Positions 25,029-33,118 of a stretch of DNA of 64,000 nucleotides are shown in pieces (the stretch's first letter is position 1; each line of letters opens with the position of its first letter). A program made the position numbers and the translations under genes. Source of the stretch: Clostridia bacterium (GTDB lineage Bacteria; Bacillota; Clostridia; Christensenellales; Aristaeellaceae); the NCBI GenBank assembly GCA_017428385.1, contig JAFRQX010000006.1:62001-126000 (forward strand). The letters are read 5' to 3'. The notes under the pieces are model-generated. The model made no database searches, was not told where the DNA came from, and saw only the letters and a program-made list of their open reading frames with translations.

Positions 25029-26576
25029 TTACTTCTCCTTCCAGCGGTCATAGATCTGCTGGTATACCTGGCGGTAGTCAGCGCTTCCGCCTGCCTTCAG
25101 GCTCTCACGGAATGCCGCGCAGCCTTCTTCCGTGACTCCCTGTGTGACCATGGACACGATTTCCGCATCCACCAGGGATTTCAGCTTCGCCTTCAGGCGG
25201 GTGGTTTCGGCGGACTGGTCGGTGGTCTTGGGTGCCACGGTGGTCAGCAGCTTGGCGGAGATGGGCTCCAGCACGCCGGAGCGCTCATACAGGTCGCAGT
25301 AGGCTGCTTTTTCCAGCCGGTGGGCGGCAGGCACATAAACGGAAGCGTAATAGTCCGCGGGCGCGAAAAACTGGCCGCAGATGACCGGAACAGCCTGGTA
25401 CAGTTCATTGTCCGGGGGCACATAGCTGACCTCATAGCGGCCGTCTTCCCGCCGGATGAGCGTGTCCCCGACGGGGCCGTTCTGGGAAACCAGCATGTTT
25501 TCCGTTTCAAACTGGGCGTCCAGCCAGCGCAGGCTGGCTTCAATGTTCCGGTTGTCTTTGGTGAGGGCGGCACCGAATTCAATGATGTCCATGTTCCGGG
25601 GCAGGCAGGCGGCCTTTCCTTCGGCATGAACCGGGAGCATGATCTCATAGTTTCCGGCGACGCCGGGATTCAGGGCGGTGTTTTGCAGCCGCCAGTAGCT
25701 GAACATGCCGGTGTTGCCCTCGTTGACTTTGGCAGCCCAGATACTGCCTCCCTGGCTGATGAAATCAATGTCCAGGAGCTTTTCCTGATACAGCTGGTGG
25801 AGCCAGGACAGCGTGTCAAAAAAGGCGTCCTCTTCCGGGGCAAAATGCACCCGGCCGGCCTTGTCCGCGTAAACGTAGTCCTCGTTCAGGGGCAGGCCGA
25901 AGAAGGAAAACAGGTTGTATATGCCGGTGGTGTTGTCATCCAGGGTAAACTCCAGGGGAATCTCGTCCTGGATGCCATTGCCGTTGGGATCATCCTCCCG
26001 GAAGTGCCGGAGCACCTCCGTCAGCTGCTCCACCGTTTCGGGAACGGGCAGCTTCAGCCGGTCCAGCCAGGTTTTGTTGATGAAGAAATGTCCGTTGGTG
26101 TTGACGTCCTGGGAGATCAGGAAGCCCAGCTGGTAGATGTGTCCGTCCGAAGCGGTGAGCTGTTCCCGGAGGCCGGCCTGGTCCATGCGGGTTGCATAGT
26201 TGGGCAGGAAGCCTTTTTCAATATATTCATCCAGCGGCACCAGGAGATGCCGTTTCACACCGTATTCTTCCACGTCCAGGGAACCCCGGAGAATCATATC
26301 CGGCATTTTGCCCTGGGCAAACGCCAGGCCTACGGAGCTGCTCCATTCGGAATCCTTGACCTCGTTGAAATCCACATGGACGCCGGTCTGCTGTTCAATC
26401 TGCCGGAAATACCACATGCTGCTGAAATCCACGGCGATGTTTTCAATTTCGTACTGAAGGGCAGACAGGGATATGGCGGGGGCGGAGGAACCCTCGTCCC
26501 GCGGAGGCGCGGAGCAGCCTGTCATCAGGAGCAATGCCGCGGCCAGCAGGCAGATGATTTTAACGGTACGCTTCAT
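25029..26576 (-). CDS. sugar-binding lipoprotein of ABC importer
   Basis: 515 residues. The signal peptide ends in a clear lipobox, LMTGC, so the mature protein is lipid-anchored; it is the only one of six binding proteins in the window with a lipobox. The mature region resembles the neighbouring protein at 26693 (shared PDMI, DVEEYGV, LLVPLDEY), so the pair arose by duplication. ATG 26576 has GAGGGAG upstream. Expected to deliver an oligosaccharide to the permeases at 29169 and 30124. A hairpin terminator separates it from the upstream copy. Ligand unknown. Confidence 0.9.
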   Translation of the reverse strand: MKRTVKIICLLAAALLLMTGCSAPPRDEGSSAPAISLSALQYEIENIAVDFSSMWYFRQIEQQTGVHVDFNEVKDSEWSSSVGLAFAQGKMPDMILRGSLDVEEYGVKRHLLVPLDEYIEKGFLPNYATRMDQAGLREQLTASDGHIYQLGFLISQDVNTNGHFFINKTWLDRLKLPVPETVEQLTEVLRHFREDDPNGNGIQDEIPLEFTLDDNTTGIYNLFSFFGLPLNEDYVYADKAGRVHFAPEEDAFFDTLSWLHQLYQEKLLDIDFISQGGSIWAAKVNEGNTGMFSYWRLQNTALNPGVAGNYEIMLPVHAEGKAACLPRNMDIIEFGAALTKDNRNIEASLRWLDAQFETENMLVSQNGPVGDTLIRREDGRYEVSYVPPDNELYQAVPVICGQFFAPADYYASVYVPAAHRLEKAAYCDLYERSGVLEPISAKLLTTVAPKTTDQSAETTRLKAKLKSLVDAEIVSMVTQGVTEEGCAAFRESLKAGGSADYRQVYQQIYDRWKEK

Positions 26577-26596
26577 AGGTACTCCCTCTATACGGC

Positions 26597-26648
26597 AAAA
26601 GGGCATCGCCCCCGGAAACAAATCCTGCGGCGATGCCCGGCGGCTTTT
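26597..26648 (-). terminator. read-through terminator between tandem binding-protein genes
   Basis: GGGCATCGCC / GGCGATGCCC stem with a 28-nt loop, followed on the minus strand by TTTTGCC. Probably lowers expression of genes downstream of 26693. Confidence 0.65.
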
Positions 26649-26692
26649 CGGTGCTTCTATTCTAACATCACCAGCCGCGGTGTTCAAGATTC

Positions 26693-28198
26693 TTACTTGG
26701 CCAGGTAGGCGTCATAGGCGTTCTGGTACAGTTCGATGTAGCGCTCGGAACCGATCGCCTTGGCCTGCTCCTGGAAATTGTTCCAGCTTTCATCCGTGAC
26801 GCCGTTGCGCACGAAGTTGGCGAAGGATTCTTCCACCAGCTTCTGCAGCTCGGTGTAGATGTCAGCAGCCTCAGTAGCGTCTTCGTTGCTCAACTTGCTC
26901 AGGTCGCGCAGGTACTGGAAGCTCTTGGGCTCGAGCACGCCGGATTCAGCGTACCACTTGCTGTCTTCATAGCGTTCCACGCGGTGAGGTGCCATCTGGT
27001 AAATGGAGGTGTAGTAGTCGCCGGGGGCGAAGAACTGGCCCATAGTAACCGGAACGAACTGATACAGGCCGTTGTCCGCGGGGATATCGATGACTTCATA
27101 CTTGCCTTCGTCGTTGAGCACGATCTGCTCGCCGACCTTGCCGTTCAGGGAAACCATCATGGTTTCGGTTTCCAGCTGGGCGTCGATCCACTTCAGGGCA
27201 GCCACGGGATCCTTGCAGTTCTTGGTCAGGTAGGCGCCGGCTTCCGGCACTTCCAGGATCTGGGACACACAGGCCTTGAATCCGTCGGCGGCGGGAGGCA
27301 GGATGGACTTGAAATTCTCCACGTTCTCAGCCTTGATGGCGGTGTTGATCAGGCGCAGGTAGCAGAAGTAGCCGACTTCGCCGTCGTTGACCTTGTTGGC
27401 CCAGAGGTTGGAGTCCTGGGTCAGGGATTCCGGATCCATCAGTTCCTCTTCATACAGCTGATGCAGCCATTCCACGCAGGCACGCCAGCCGTCCTGGGCG
27501 CAGGTGAACTGGACCTTGTTGTCAGCGTCGATGAAGTAGTAGTAGGTGTTTTCCGGTACGCCGAAGGAGGCGAACTGGTTCCAGATGGTTTCCGGTCCGA
27601 ACTGGGTGTAGGACGCGGAGAAGGGCCACTTGATTCCGTCAGCCTTCATGGCACGGAGCAGCTCGGTGGTTTCGGCAATGGTGGTGGGAGCGGTCTTGCC
27701 CAGCTTCTCCAGTTCCTTCTGGTTCACATACCAGGTGCCGGTATGGTTCACGTTCTGGGCCATCAGGAAGCCGATGTAGTAGGTTTTACCGTCGCTGGCG
27801 GGGATGGAGTCGCCGGCGTTGTTGATGTTCAGGCGGCTGACGTAGTTGGGCATGATCTCCTCGGTCAGGTATTCATCGAGGGGAAGCAGCAGGCCCTGGG
27901 AGACGCCGTATTCTTCCACATCCACCGCGTGGCGGATGATCATGTCGGGCATCTGGTCCGGCACAGCGAACATCAGGTTGACGTTGGTTGCCCAGTCGGC
28001 GTCCTTCACCATCTGGAAGGTGACGTGGGTGTTGGTTTTCTTTTCCAGTTCGTCGAAGAACCAGAGGCCGTTGAAATCGGTGTTCTGGTTTTCCAGCGCG
28101 TACTGGAAGGCGGTGAGCTCTACCTTCTCTTCGGCGAAGGCGGCGCTCAGGCTGAGCAGCATACAGCATGCCAACAGCAGGGAAACGAGTTTCTTCAT
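26693..28198 (-). CDS. extracellular sugar-binding protein of ABC importer
   Basis: 501 residues, family 1 solute-binding protein. Signal peptide of about 22 residues ends AFA-EE; the two Cys inside its hydrophobic core are not placed as a lipobox. Mature motifs DVEEYGV, LLLPLDEY and repeated acidic/aromatic patches match the lipoprotein at 25029. Very strong ribosome binding site AAGGAGGAAAG. The gene follows the AraC regulator and precedes the duplicated copy. Codon use is biased, suggesting high expression. It probably feeds the locus 2 permeases; sugar unknown. Confidence 0.9.
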   Translation of the reverse strand: MKKLVSLLLACCMLLSLSAAFAEEKVELTAFQYALENQNTDFNGLWFFDELEKKTNTHVTFQMVKDADWATNVNLMFAVPDQMPDMIIRHAVDVEEYGVSQGLLLPLDEYLTEEIMPNYVSRLNINNAGDSIPASDGKTYYIGFLMAQNVNHTGTWYVNQKELEKLGKTAPTTIAETTELLRAMKADGIKWPFSASYTQFGPETIWNQFASFGVPENTYYYFIDADNKVQFTCAQDGWRACVEWLHQLYEEELMDPESLTQDSNLWANKVNDGEVGYFCYLRLINTAIKAENVENFKSILPPAADGFKACVSQILEVPEAGAYLTKNCKDPVAALKWIDAQLETETMMVSLNGKVGEQIVLNDEGKYEVIDIPADNGLYQFVPVTMGQFFAPGDYYTSIYQMAPHRVERYEDSKWYAESGVLEPKSFQYLRDLSKLSNEDATEAADIYTELQKLVEESFANFVRNGVTDESWNNFQEQAKAIGSERYIELYQNAYDAYLAK

Positions 28199-28249
28199 GG
28201 GTCTTTCCTCCTTTTTTATTTCAGGGCACAGCGCCCTTGATTACCAATC

Positions 28250-29155
28250 TCACGGGATTCCGTAAATCGTCCTGTACTGGGAGGGCGTGCAGCCTTTCTT
28301 TTCCCGGAATACCCGGTTAAAGGTGGCCACGCTGCCGAAGCCGCTCTCCAGCGCAACATCCCGCATGGAACGGTTGGTCCGGATGAGCAGGTCCATGGCT
28401 ACCTGTACCCGCTTCTGGCACAGGTACTCTTTAAAGGAATATCCCGTCTGTTTTTTGAAGGAACGGGAGAAATAGTACCGGCTGAAACCCGCGAAGCTTG
28501 CCACTTCCTCCAGGGTGAGCTCCTCCTTGTAATGATTGTTGACGTAGGTCATGACAGAGTTGACCACCTTGGCGTCCATGTTTCCCGTGCCGTCCCCGGC
28601 ATGGGGCCGGACGCTGCCCAGGTAATGCTGGCCCAGGATGGCGTAGAGCCGGAGAATGCAGCTGTAGCACTGGGTGTTCCAGAGCATTTCCCGCTTCTCG
28701 TAGGCGTCGTTGGCACGGAGCAGCAGATCCCGGATGCGCACATGGGCGTCCGATCCGTCCCGGAGATGGAAAGGCCTGTCGAAATAGGAAGCCATGTACT
28801 TGATATCCCGCATGGACATGATCGCGTCAGGCTCAAACAGGAAAAGATACCGGCTGCTGCCTTCACCCATGGATAGGGAATGCAGGGTGTCCGGGGGAAC
28901 GATCAGGATTTCCCCCTTGCGGACCTGGTAGAGCTTGTCCTCAACGGTGTAGGTCACCGTGCCCTCCAGCGTCAGGAGGATTTCCACCGCGGAGTGGTTA
29001 TGGGCTTCGTAGCGCCAGGGAATGTCCGAATACCAGATCCGGATGGATGAGTCCGCCTGGTAGGTCACGTATTCCCGCCGGCCCTGCAGAACCCGGAAGC
29101 CGTCCTCATAGCGCGCGGCCCGGGCGGAATCGTTCGTGCTCCTGATCTGTGACAC
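28250..29155 (-). CDS. AraC-family transcriptional regulator (paralogue of 7726)
   Basis: 301 residues, aligned without gaps with the regulator at 7726 and roughly 80 percent identical by eye. N-terminal cupin (HSAVEILLTLEG, YQVRKGEILIVPPDTLH), C-terminal AraC domain with LTLEEVASFAGFSRYYFSRSF and SMRDVALESGFGSVATF. GTG start 14 bases downstream of the permease stop, so cotranscribed. The same order, permease-permease-AraC, occurs in locus 1. The two regulators have nearly identical recognition helices, so cross-regulation of both importers is plausible but unproven. Confidence 0.92.
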   Translation of the reverse strand: MSQIRSTNDSARAARYEDGFRVLQGRREYVTYQADSSIRIWYSDIPWRYEAHNHSAVEILLTLEGTVTYTVEDKLYQVRKGEILIVPPDTLHSLSMGEGSSRYLFLFEPDAIMSMRDIKYMASYFDRPFHLRDGSDAHVRIRDLLLRANDAYEKREMLWNTQCYSCILRLYAILGQHYLGSVRPHAGDGTGNMDAKVVNSVMTYVNNHYKEELTLEEVASFAGFSRYYFSRSFKKQTGYSFKEYLCQKRVQVAMDLLIRTNRSMRDVALESGFGSVATFNRVFREKKGCTPSQYRTIYGIP

Positions 29156-29168
29156 CGGTTTACCCCCT

Positions 29169-30107
29169 TTATCCCTTCAAAGACCCGATCATGACGCCTT
29201 TGACAAAGTATTTCTGCATGAAGACATACAGCACAACCGCGGGCACAGTGGCCACCACGATGCAGCAGTATTTGGCCACCTCGGCCTTGCGCAGCGCCGC
29301 CTGCAGGCCGCCCAGGTTATCCGCGTAAGCCGCGAAGAAGGTATCGGAGGAGCCTGTGGAGGTGAGGGAGGCCAGGATTTCCCGCAGCACCAGCTGCAGG
29401 GGATACAGGCTGCGGTCCCGCAGCATGACCAGGCCGGTGAAATAATCGTTCCAGCGGGCAACGCCGTAGTAGACTGAAAGCACCGCGATAATGGTGCCGG
29501 ACAGCGGCAGCACGCACTTGAAGAAATAGGTAAAGTGATCCGCCCCGTCGATGACGGCGGCTTCATACAGGTCGTTTGGAATGCTGGTCTGGATATAGGT
29601 CCTTGCAACCATCAGGTTCCAGACGGAAACCAGGTTCATCAGGATCATGACCGTCCGGGTGTTGTACAGCCCGAGATCCCGGATGTTCAGGAAGATGGGG
29701 ATCAGGCCGCCGGAAAAGAACATGGTGAACGTGATGGCCAGGTTGACAAACTTTTTGCCTGCAAACCCGCGGGAGAGCGCGTAGGCGGCAGCCAGGGAAA
29801 CGATCACACTCAGGGCGGAACCGACCACCGTGTAGAAGACGGAGTTCACATAGCTGTTCAGCAGTTCGCTGTTCTGGAGCACCGCGTCATATCCCATCAG
29901 GGAAAAATCGACCGGCCAGATCAGGACCTTTGCCTGCAGGACCGCGTCCGGGTCTGAAACGGAAGCGATGAGGATCAGCCACAGGGGATACAGGACGAGG
30001 AACAGGACCAGGACCCAGAACAGGGTGTTGATTGCGTTAAAGATCCGGTCCTTCCGGGTTTCGCGGATCCGGTTTTGCTTTTTTGCTTTCACGGCCGTAA
30101 CAGTCAT
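29169..30107 (-). CDS. carbohydrate ABC importer permease, YtcP type
   Basis: 312 residues, six predicted membrane segments. The basic N-terminus is followed by the first segment, and the EAA loop is EAAVIDGADHFTYFFKCVLP. C-terminus FMQKYFVKGVMIGSLKG is the YtcP/LplC hallmark. AAGGAGG precedes the start. Partners with the LplB-type permease encoded just upstream (gap 16 bp). No ATPase is encoded in the operon. Confidence 0.92.
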   Translation of the reverse strand: MTVTAVKAKKQNRIRETRKDRIFNAINTLFWVLVLFLVLYPLWLILIASVSDPDAVLQAKVLIWPVDFSLMGYDAVLQNSELLNSYVNSVFYTVVGSALSVIVSLAAAYALSRGFAGKKFVNLAITFTMFFSGGLIPIFLNIRDLGLYNTRTVMILMNLVSVWNLMVARTYIQTSIPNDLYEAAVIDGADHFTYFFKCVLPLSGTIIAVLSVYYGVARWNDYFTGLVMLRDRSLYPLQLVLREILASLTSTGSSDTFFAAYADNLGGLQAALRKAEVAKYCCIVVATVPAVVLYVFMQKYFVKGVMIGSLKG

Positions 30108-30123
30108 CCTTCTTCCTCCTTTC

Positions 30124-31077
30124 TCAGAACAGGCTGATATCGCTCATCCTGCGGGAAATGCTGTTGACTCCCATGATGATGGCGAAGTTGATCAGGTTCA
30201 GGCACAGGCCAATGGCGGAGGCGTAGGAATACTGGGCCTTCTGGGCGGCGATGCCGACGCTGTACACGTAGACGCCGAAGATGTCCGAGGTGGCCATGTT
30301 GCCGCTGGTCTGCAGCAGCAGGGCCTTGTCCGTGTTGGAGGAGAGGAGCGATCCGCAGTTGAGGATCAGCATCATCACCGCGATGGGGATCAGGTGGGGA
30401 ATATCAATATGCCGGATCTTTTCCCAGCGGGTGGCGCCGTCAATGGTGGCTGCCTCGTAAAGCTGGGGATCGATACTGGTCAGTGTGGCGATATAGAGGA
30501 TGGTGTTCCATCCGGCGTTCTGCCAGATGTCCGATCCGATGAACAGCGGCCGGAACCATTGGGGTTCCATAATGAAATAGATGCTTTTCCCTCCGGCAGC
30601 GGTGATCAGGTGATTGATGATGCCGTTGGTGGGCGAAAAGAAAAGGTAGATCATGCCAGCCAGCACAACGGTGGAAATAAAGTGCGGCACATAGATGGCG
30701 GTCTGGGCAAAGCCCTTGAACCGTTTGCTGTTCAGCTGGTTCAGCATGATCGCCAGGAGGATCGGAATCGGGAAACCGAACAGCAGGCCGTAGAGGTTCA
30801 GCAGGAAGGTGTTCGCAAACATCCGCCCGCAGTAATAGCTGTTGAAGAATTTTTCGAAATATTTCAGTCCGACCCACTGGCTGCCGGTAATGCCGAAGGC
30901 GGCTTTATAGTCCCGGAAGGCAATCTGTACGCCGTACATCGGGAAATAACAGAATACAATGAAGAATGCCAGGCAGGGCAGCAGCAGCACCCACAACTGC
31001 CAGTCACGGCGCAGGGCTAATCCAAATCTGTACCTGAGTCCGCCGCGATGCGCGGGGGTGGATGCGGAAACACTCAT
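30124..31077 (-). CDS. carbohydrate ABC importer permease, LplB type
   Basis: 317 residues, first gene of importer locus 2. Six predicted membrane segments; the motif FYFPMYGVQIAFRDYK is the LplB-group signature, the EAA loop is EAATIDGATRWEKIRHIDIP, and the end MGVNSISRRMSDISLF is typical. ATG 31077 has AAGGAGG at 8 bp; 17 in-frame codons further up have no site. Works with the permease at 29169. Confidence 0.92.
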   Translation of the reverse strand: MSVSASTPAHRGGLRYRFGLALRRDWQLWVLLLPCLAFFIVFCYFPMYGVQIAFRDYKAAFGITGSQWVGLKYFEKFFNSYYCGRMFANTFLLNLYGLLFGFPIPILLAIMLNQLNSKRFKGFAQTAIYVPHFISTVVLAGMIYLFFSPTNGIINHLITAAGGKSIYFIMEPQWFRPLFIGSDIWQNAGWNTILYIATLTSIDPQLYEAATIDGATRWEKIRHIDIPHLIPIAVMMLILNCGSLLSSNTDKALLLQTSGNMATSDIFGVYVYSVGIAAQKAQYSYASAIGLCLNLINFAIIMGVNSISRRMSDISLF

Positions 31078-31319
31078 CAGGAATCCTCCTTCGGGGTATT
31101 CGGGGCGATATGATTTTTCGTTGCTCAATTTTCGCTCTCATTATGACGGCAAATCTTCTGAAAGGGAAGAAGCTAAAATTTTGCACATTGTTGAAAAATA
31201 AAGGTTTTTGCGGATTTCGGGGGATGCGCATTTTTTTCGCATCTGTCTAAAAATCGCAATAAATGATAGAATTCAACCAGTGGAAATTCCGAATAAAAAC
31301 CGGAAGGGAAGGCTGAAAA
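31078..31319. other. divergent intergenic region with a short palindrome
   Basis: Separates importer locus 2 from the glycosidase gene at 31320. It is AT-rich and contains a perfect GATGCG-N9-CGCATC inverted repeat at 31223-31243. No convincing -35/-10 pair stood out for either side. Confidence 0.4.
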
Positions 31320-32771
31320 ATGCTGCCTGAAACAAGCGTTTTTTTCCGCACGGAGGATGAGAAGCTTCAGCGTGTTTATGACGCGGCGGAAGAGAAATGC
31401 CGCTTTAACCTGAAGGATTTCGGCGGCGATACGGTGCTGGTGGAAGGCGGCGGATATGAAAAAATCTGGCTGGAAACCCAGCCCATGGGCGGCGAGATGT
31501 ATGCCCTGCGCAGCCTGGAGGCGGCCCGGAACAACATCACCCTGTTCATGCGCCACCAGCGGGCAGATGGGCGCCTGCCGGGCTCCATCCAGTGCACCGG
31601 CGGCAAAGTGGAACCCCAGTTCAACAAATACCAGGGGTTCTGTTTTCCCTTCCCGGCCCTGAACCTGTATTACTTAATCGGAAAAGACAGGGATTACCTG
31701 GCAGAGCTGAAGGAGAGCCTGATCCGCTTTGACCGGTGCCTGTGGAATACGCGCCATGTTTCCGGCGACGGACTGCTTTCCTCCTTCTGCGTCTATGACA
31801 CGGGGGAGGACCTCGCCCTGCGGTACGGGGACGCGCCCTGCTGGTGGGAAGGGGATGAACCGCCGGAAGGATATCAGGTGGTTCCCATGGCCAGCATGGA
31901 CGTGACAAGCTGGAGCTTTGCGGCCCGCCGGACGGTGGCTGAAATCTGCCGCCTGCAGGGGGATCGGTCCGCTGACGCCTGGGAGCGGAAAGCCCGTATG
32001 GTGGCGGATGCGCTCCGCCGCCGGCTGTGGGACAGGAAGCGCGGCGCCCTGTATGACCGGGACCGGACGGGGAAAACGGTGGACATCCTGTGCCACAATA
32101 CGCTACGGTGCATGTACTGGGGCAGCATTTCCCGGGGAATGGCGGCCCGCTTTGTAAAGGAGCACCTGCTGAATCCCGCGGAATTCCGGACGCCTTTCCC
32201 GCTTCCCAGCGTGGCGGTCAATGATCCGGCTTTCCGCAACGCGCCGGAGAACAACTGGAGCGGCCAGCCGGAGGGCCTCACCTACCAGCGGGCGATCCTT
32301 GCCCTGGAACGCTACGGGTATAACCGGCTGGTGACGGGGCTGGGCCGGAAACTGATTGACGCGGTTTACGCGAACGGCTGCCGGTTTACCCAGCAGTATG
32401 ACCCCTTCACCGGCAAAGCCTCCCTGGTACGCATGTCGGATCATCAGCCGGCGGAGGAAGGCAGCGGGGAAGCGGTGCAGGACGCCTACGGGCCCACCAT
32501 GCTGGCCTGCCTTGAATATATTGCACACCATTACGGCATCCATCCGCACCTGGGACAGGTGTGGTTCAGCCTGGGGAGCGGCGCGCCCTGTGCGTATGAG
32601 GCTGCCTTCTGTGACCGTCATTACGCCATCCGGTCCGACGGGCAGAGGGCGGAAATCCGTGTGGACGGGAAAGCACTGGGCAGCTGGAAATGCGGCAGGC
32701 GCGTCATCACGGATGAAAACGGACGGTTCCTGCGGACAGAGTTGATTGAAGGCGCGGAAGCGGAGATCTGA
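31320..32771 (+). CDS. (alpha/alpha)6-barrel glycosidase, GH63/MGH1-like
   Basis: 483 residues, no signal peptide, so probably cytoplasmic. The repeated helical pattern, the WLETQPMGGEMYALRSLEAA opening and the NNWSGQPEGLTYQRAI segment resemble six-hairpin glycosidases of the GH63/mannosylglycerate-hydrolase-like (MGH1) group. EGLTYQ and GEAVQDAYGP carry candidate catalytic acids. A short beta domain closes the C-terminus. The start has AAGGGAAGG. The gene is divergent from locus 2 and upstream of the GH26 locus, fitting intracellular oligosaccharide breakdown. Exact family and substrate are uncertain. Confidence 0.75.
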   Translation: MLPETSVFFRTEDEKLQRVYDAAEEKCRFNLKDFGGDTVLVEGGGYEKIWLETQPMGGEMYALRSLEAARNNITLFMRHQRADGRLPGSIQCTGGKVEPQFNKYQGFCFPFPALNLYYLIGKDRDYLAELKESLIRFDRCLWNTRHVSGDGLLSSFCVYDTGEDLALRYGDAPCWWEGDEPPEGYQVVPMASMDVTSWSFAARRTVAEICRLQGDRSADAWERKARMVADALRRRLWDRKRGALYDRDRTGKTVDILCHNTLRCMYWGSISRGMAARFVKEHLLNPAEFRTPFPLPSVAVNDPAFRNAPENNWSGQPEGLTYQRAILALERYGYNRLVTGLGRKLIDAVYANGCRFTQQYDPFTGKASLVRMSDHQPAEEGSGEAVQDAYGPTMLACLEYIAHHYGIHPHLGQVWFSLGSGAPCAYEAAFCDRHYAIRSDGQRAEIRVDGKALGSWKCGRRVITDENGRFLRTELIEGAEAEI

Positions 32772-32802
32772 ACCGGAAAAAAGTGAATATCACCAGTTGT
32801 AC

Positions 32803-32834
32803 GCCGGCGGCCGGGAAAAACCGCCGGCTTTTTT
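32803..32834 (+). terminator. terminator after the (alpha/alpha)6 glycosidase gene
   Basis: Stem GCCGGCGG / CCGCCGGC with a 10-nt loop, then TTTTTT. Confidence 0.88.
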
Positions 32835-32912
32835 ACGTGTGGAAAAGCACATGGCTTTCCTGTAAACAGCCCCTGTGACCGGAGAAGGAACAGAAGAAAA
32901 GCAGGGATTTAT

Positions 32913-33090
32913 TTGTTAACTAATTTGTTAATCTAAATAAGTTCAAAAACAAGAAGCCATGCGTTTTTCACGGGAACAAAAACGCAATAAACGACAAGCA
33001 TAGCGTTATTTGTGTGCAAAAATTGTCTTGACAGGCGTTTTTTGTTCCGATAAAATTTAGTTTACAACAGGTTAACAAATTAGTTAACAA
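32913..33090. promoter_or_regulatory. pair of perfect 19-bp inverted operator-like sites bracketing a promoter
   Basis: TTGTTAACTAATTTGTTAA at 32913-32931 and its reverse complement at 33072-33090. Each contains a 16-bp near-palindrome, TTAACWAATTWGTTAA. One site is upstream of the promoter, one downstream of the transcription start, which suits repression by looping. Confidence 0.65.
33028..33056 (+). promoter_or_regulatory. strong promoter of the GH26 importer locus
   Basis: -35 TTGACA (33028-33033), 17-bp spacer, -10 TAAAAT (33051-33056). The start of transcription would lie about 10 bp before the second 19-bp site. Confidence 0.82.
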
Positions 33091-33118
33091 GATTAATTAA
33101 ACAGGGAGAGTAACCGGC

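Larger units (their letters stand above)
32772..33118. other. 347-bp regulatory region before the GH26 locus
   Basis: Contains the terminator at 32803, the promoter at 33028-33056, and several repeats: the 19-bp TTGTTAACTAATTTGTTAA at 32913-32931 and its exact reverse complement at 33072-33090; a TGCGTTTTT-N9-AAAAACGCA palindrome near 32962-32988; and further GCGTTTTTTGTTCC/GGAACAAAAACGC copies. It looks like a multi-operator control region. No coding sequence. Confidence 0.7.

Noticed and set aside
28203..28245. Terminator between AraC and binding-protein gene in locus 2
   Set aside because: A small AGGGC/GCCCT stem exists, but on the transcribed strand it is followed by A-rich, not T-rich, sequence.
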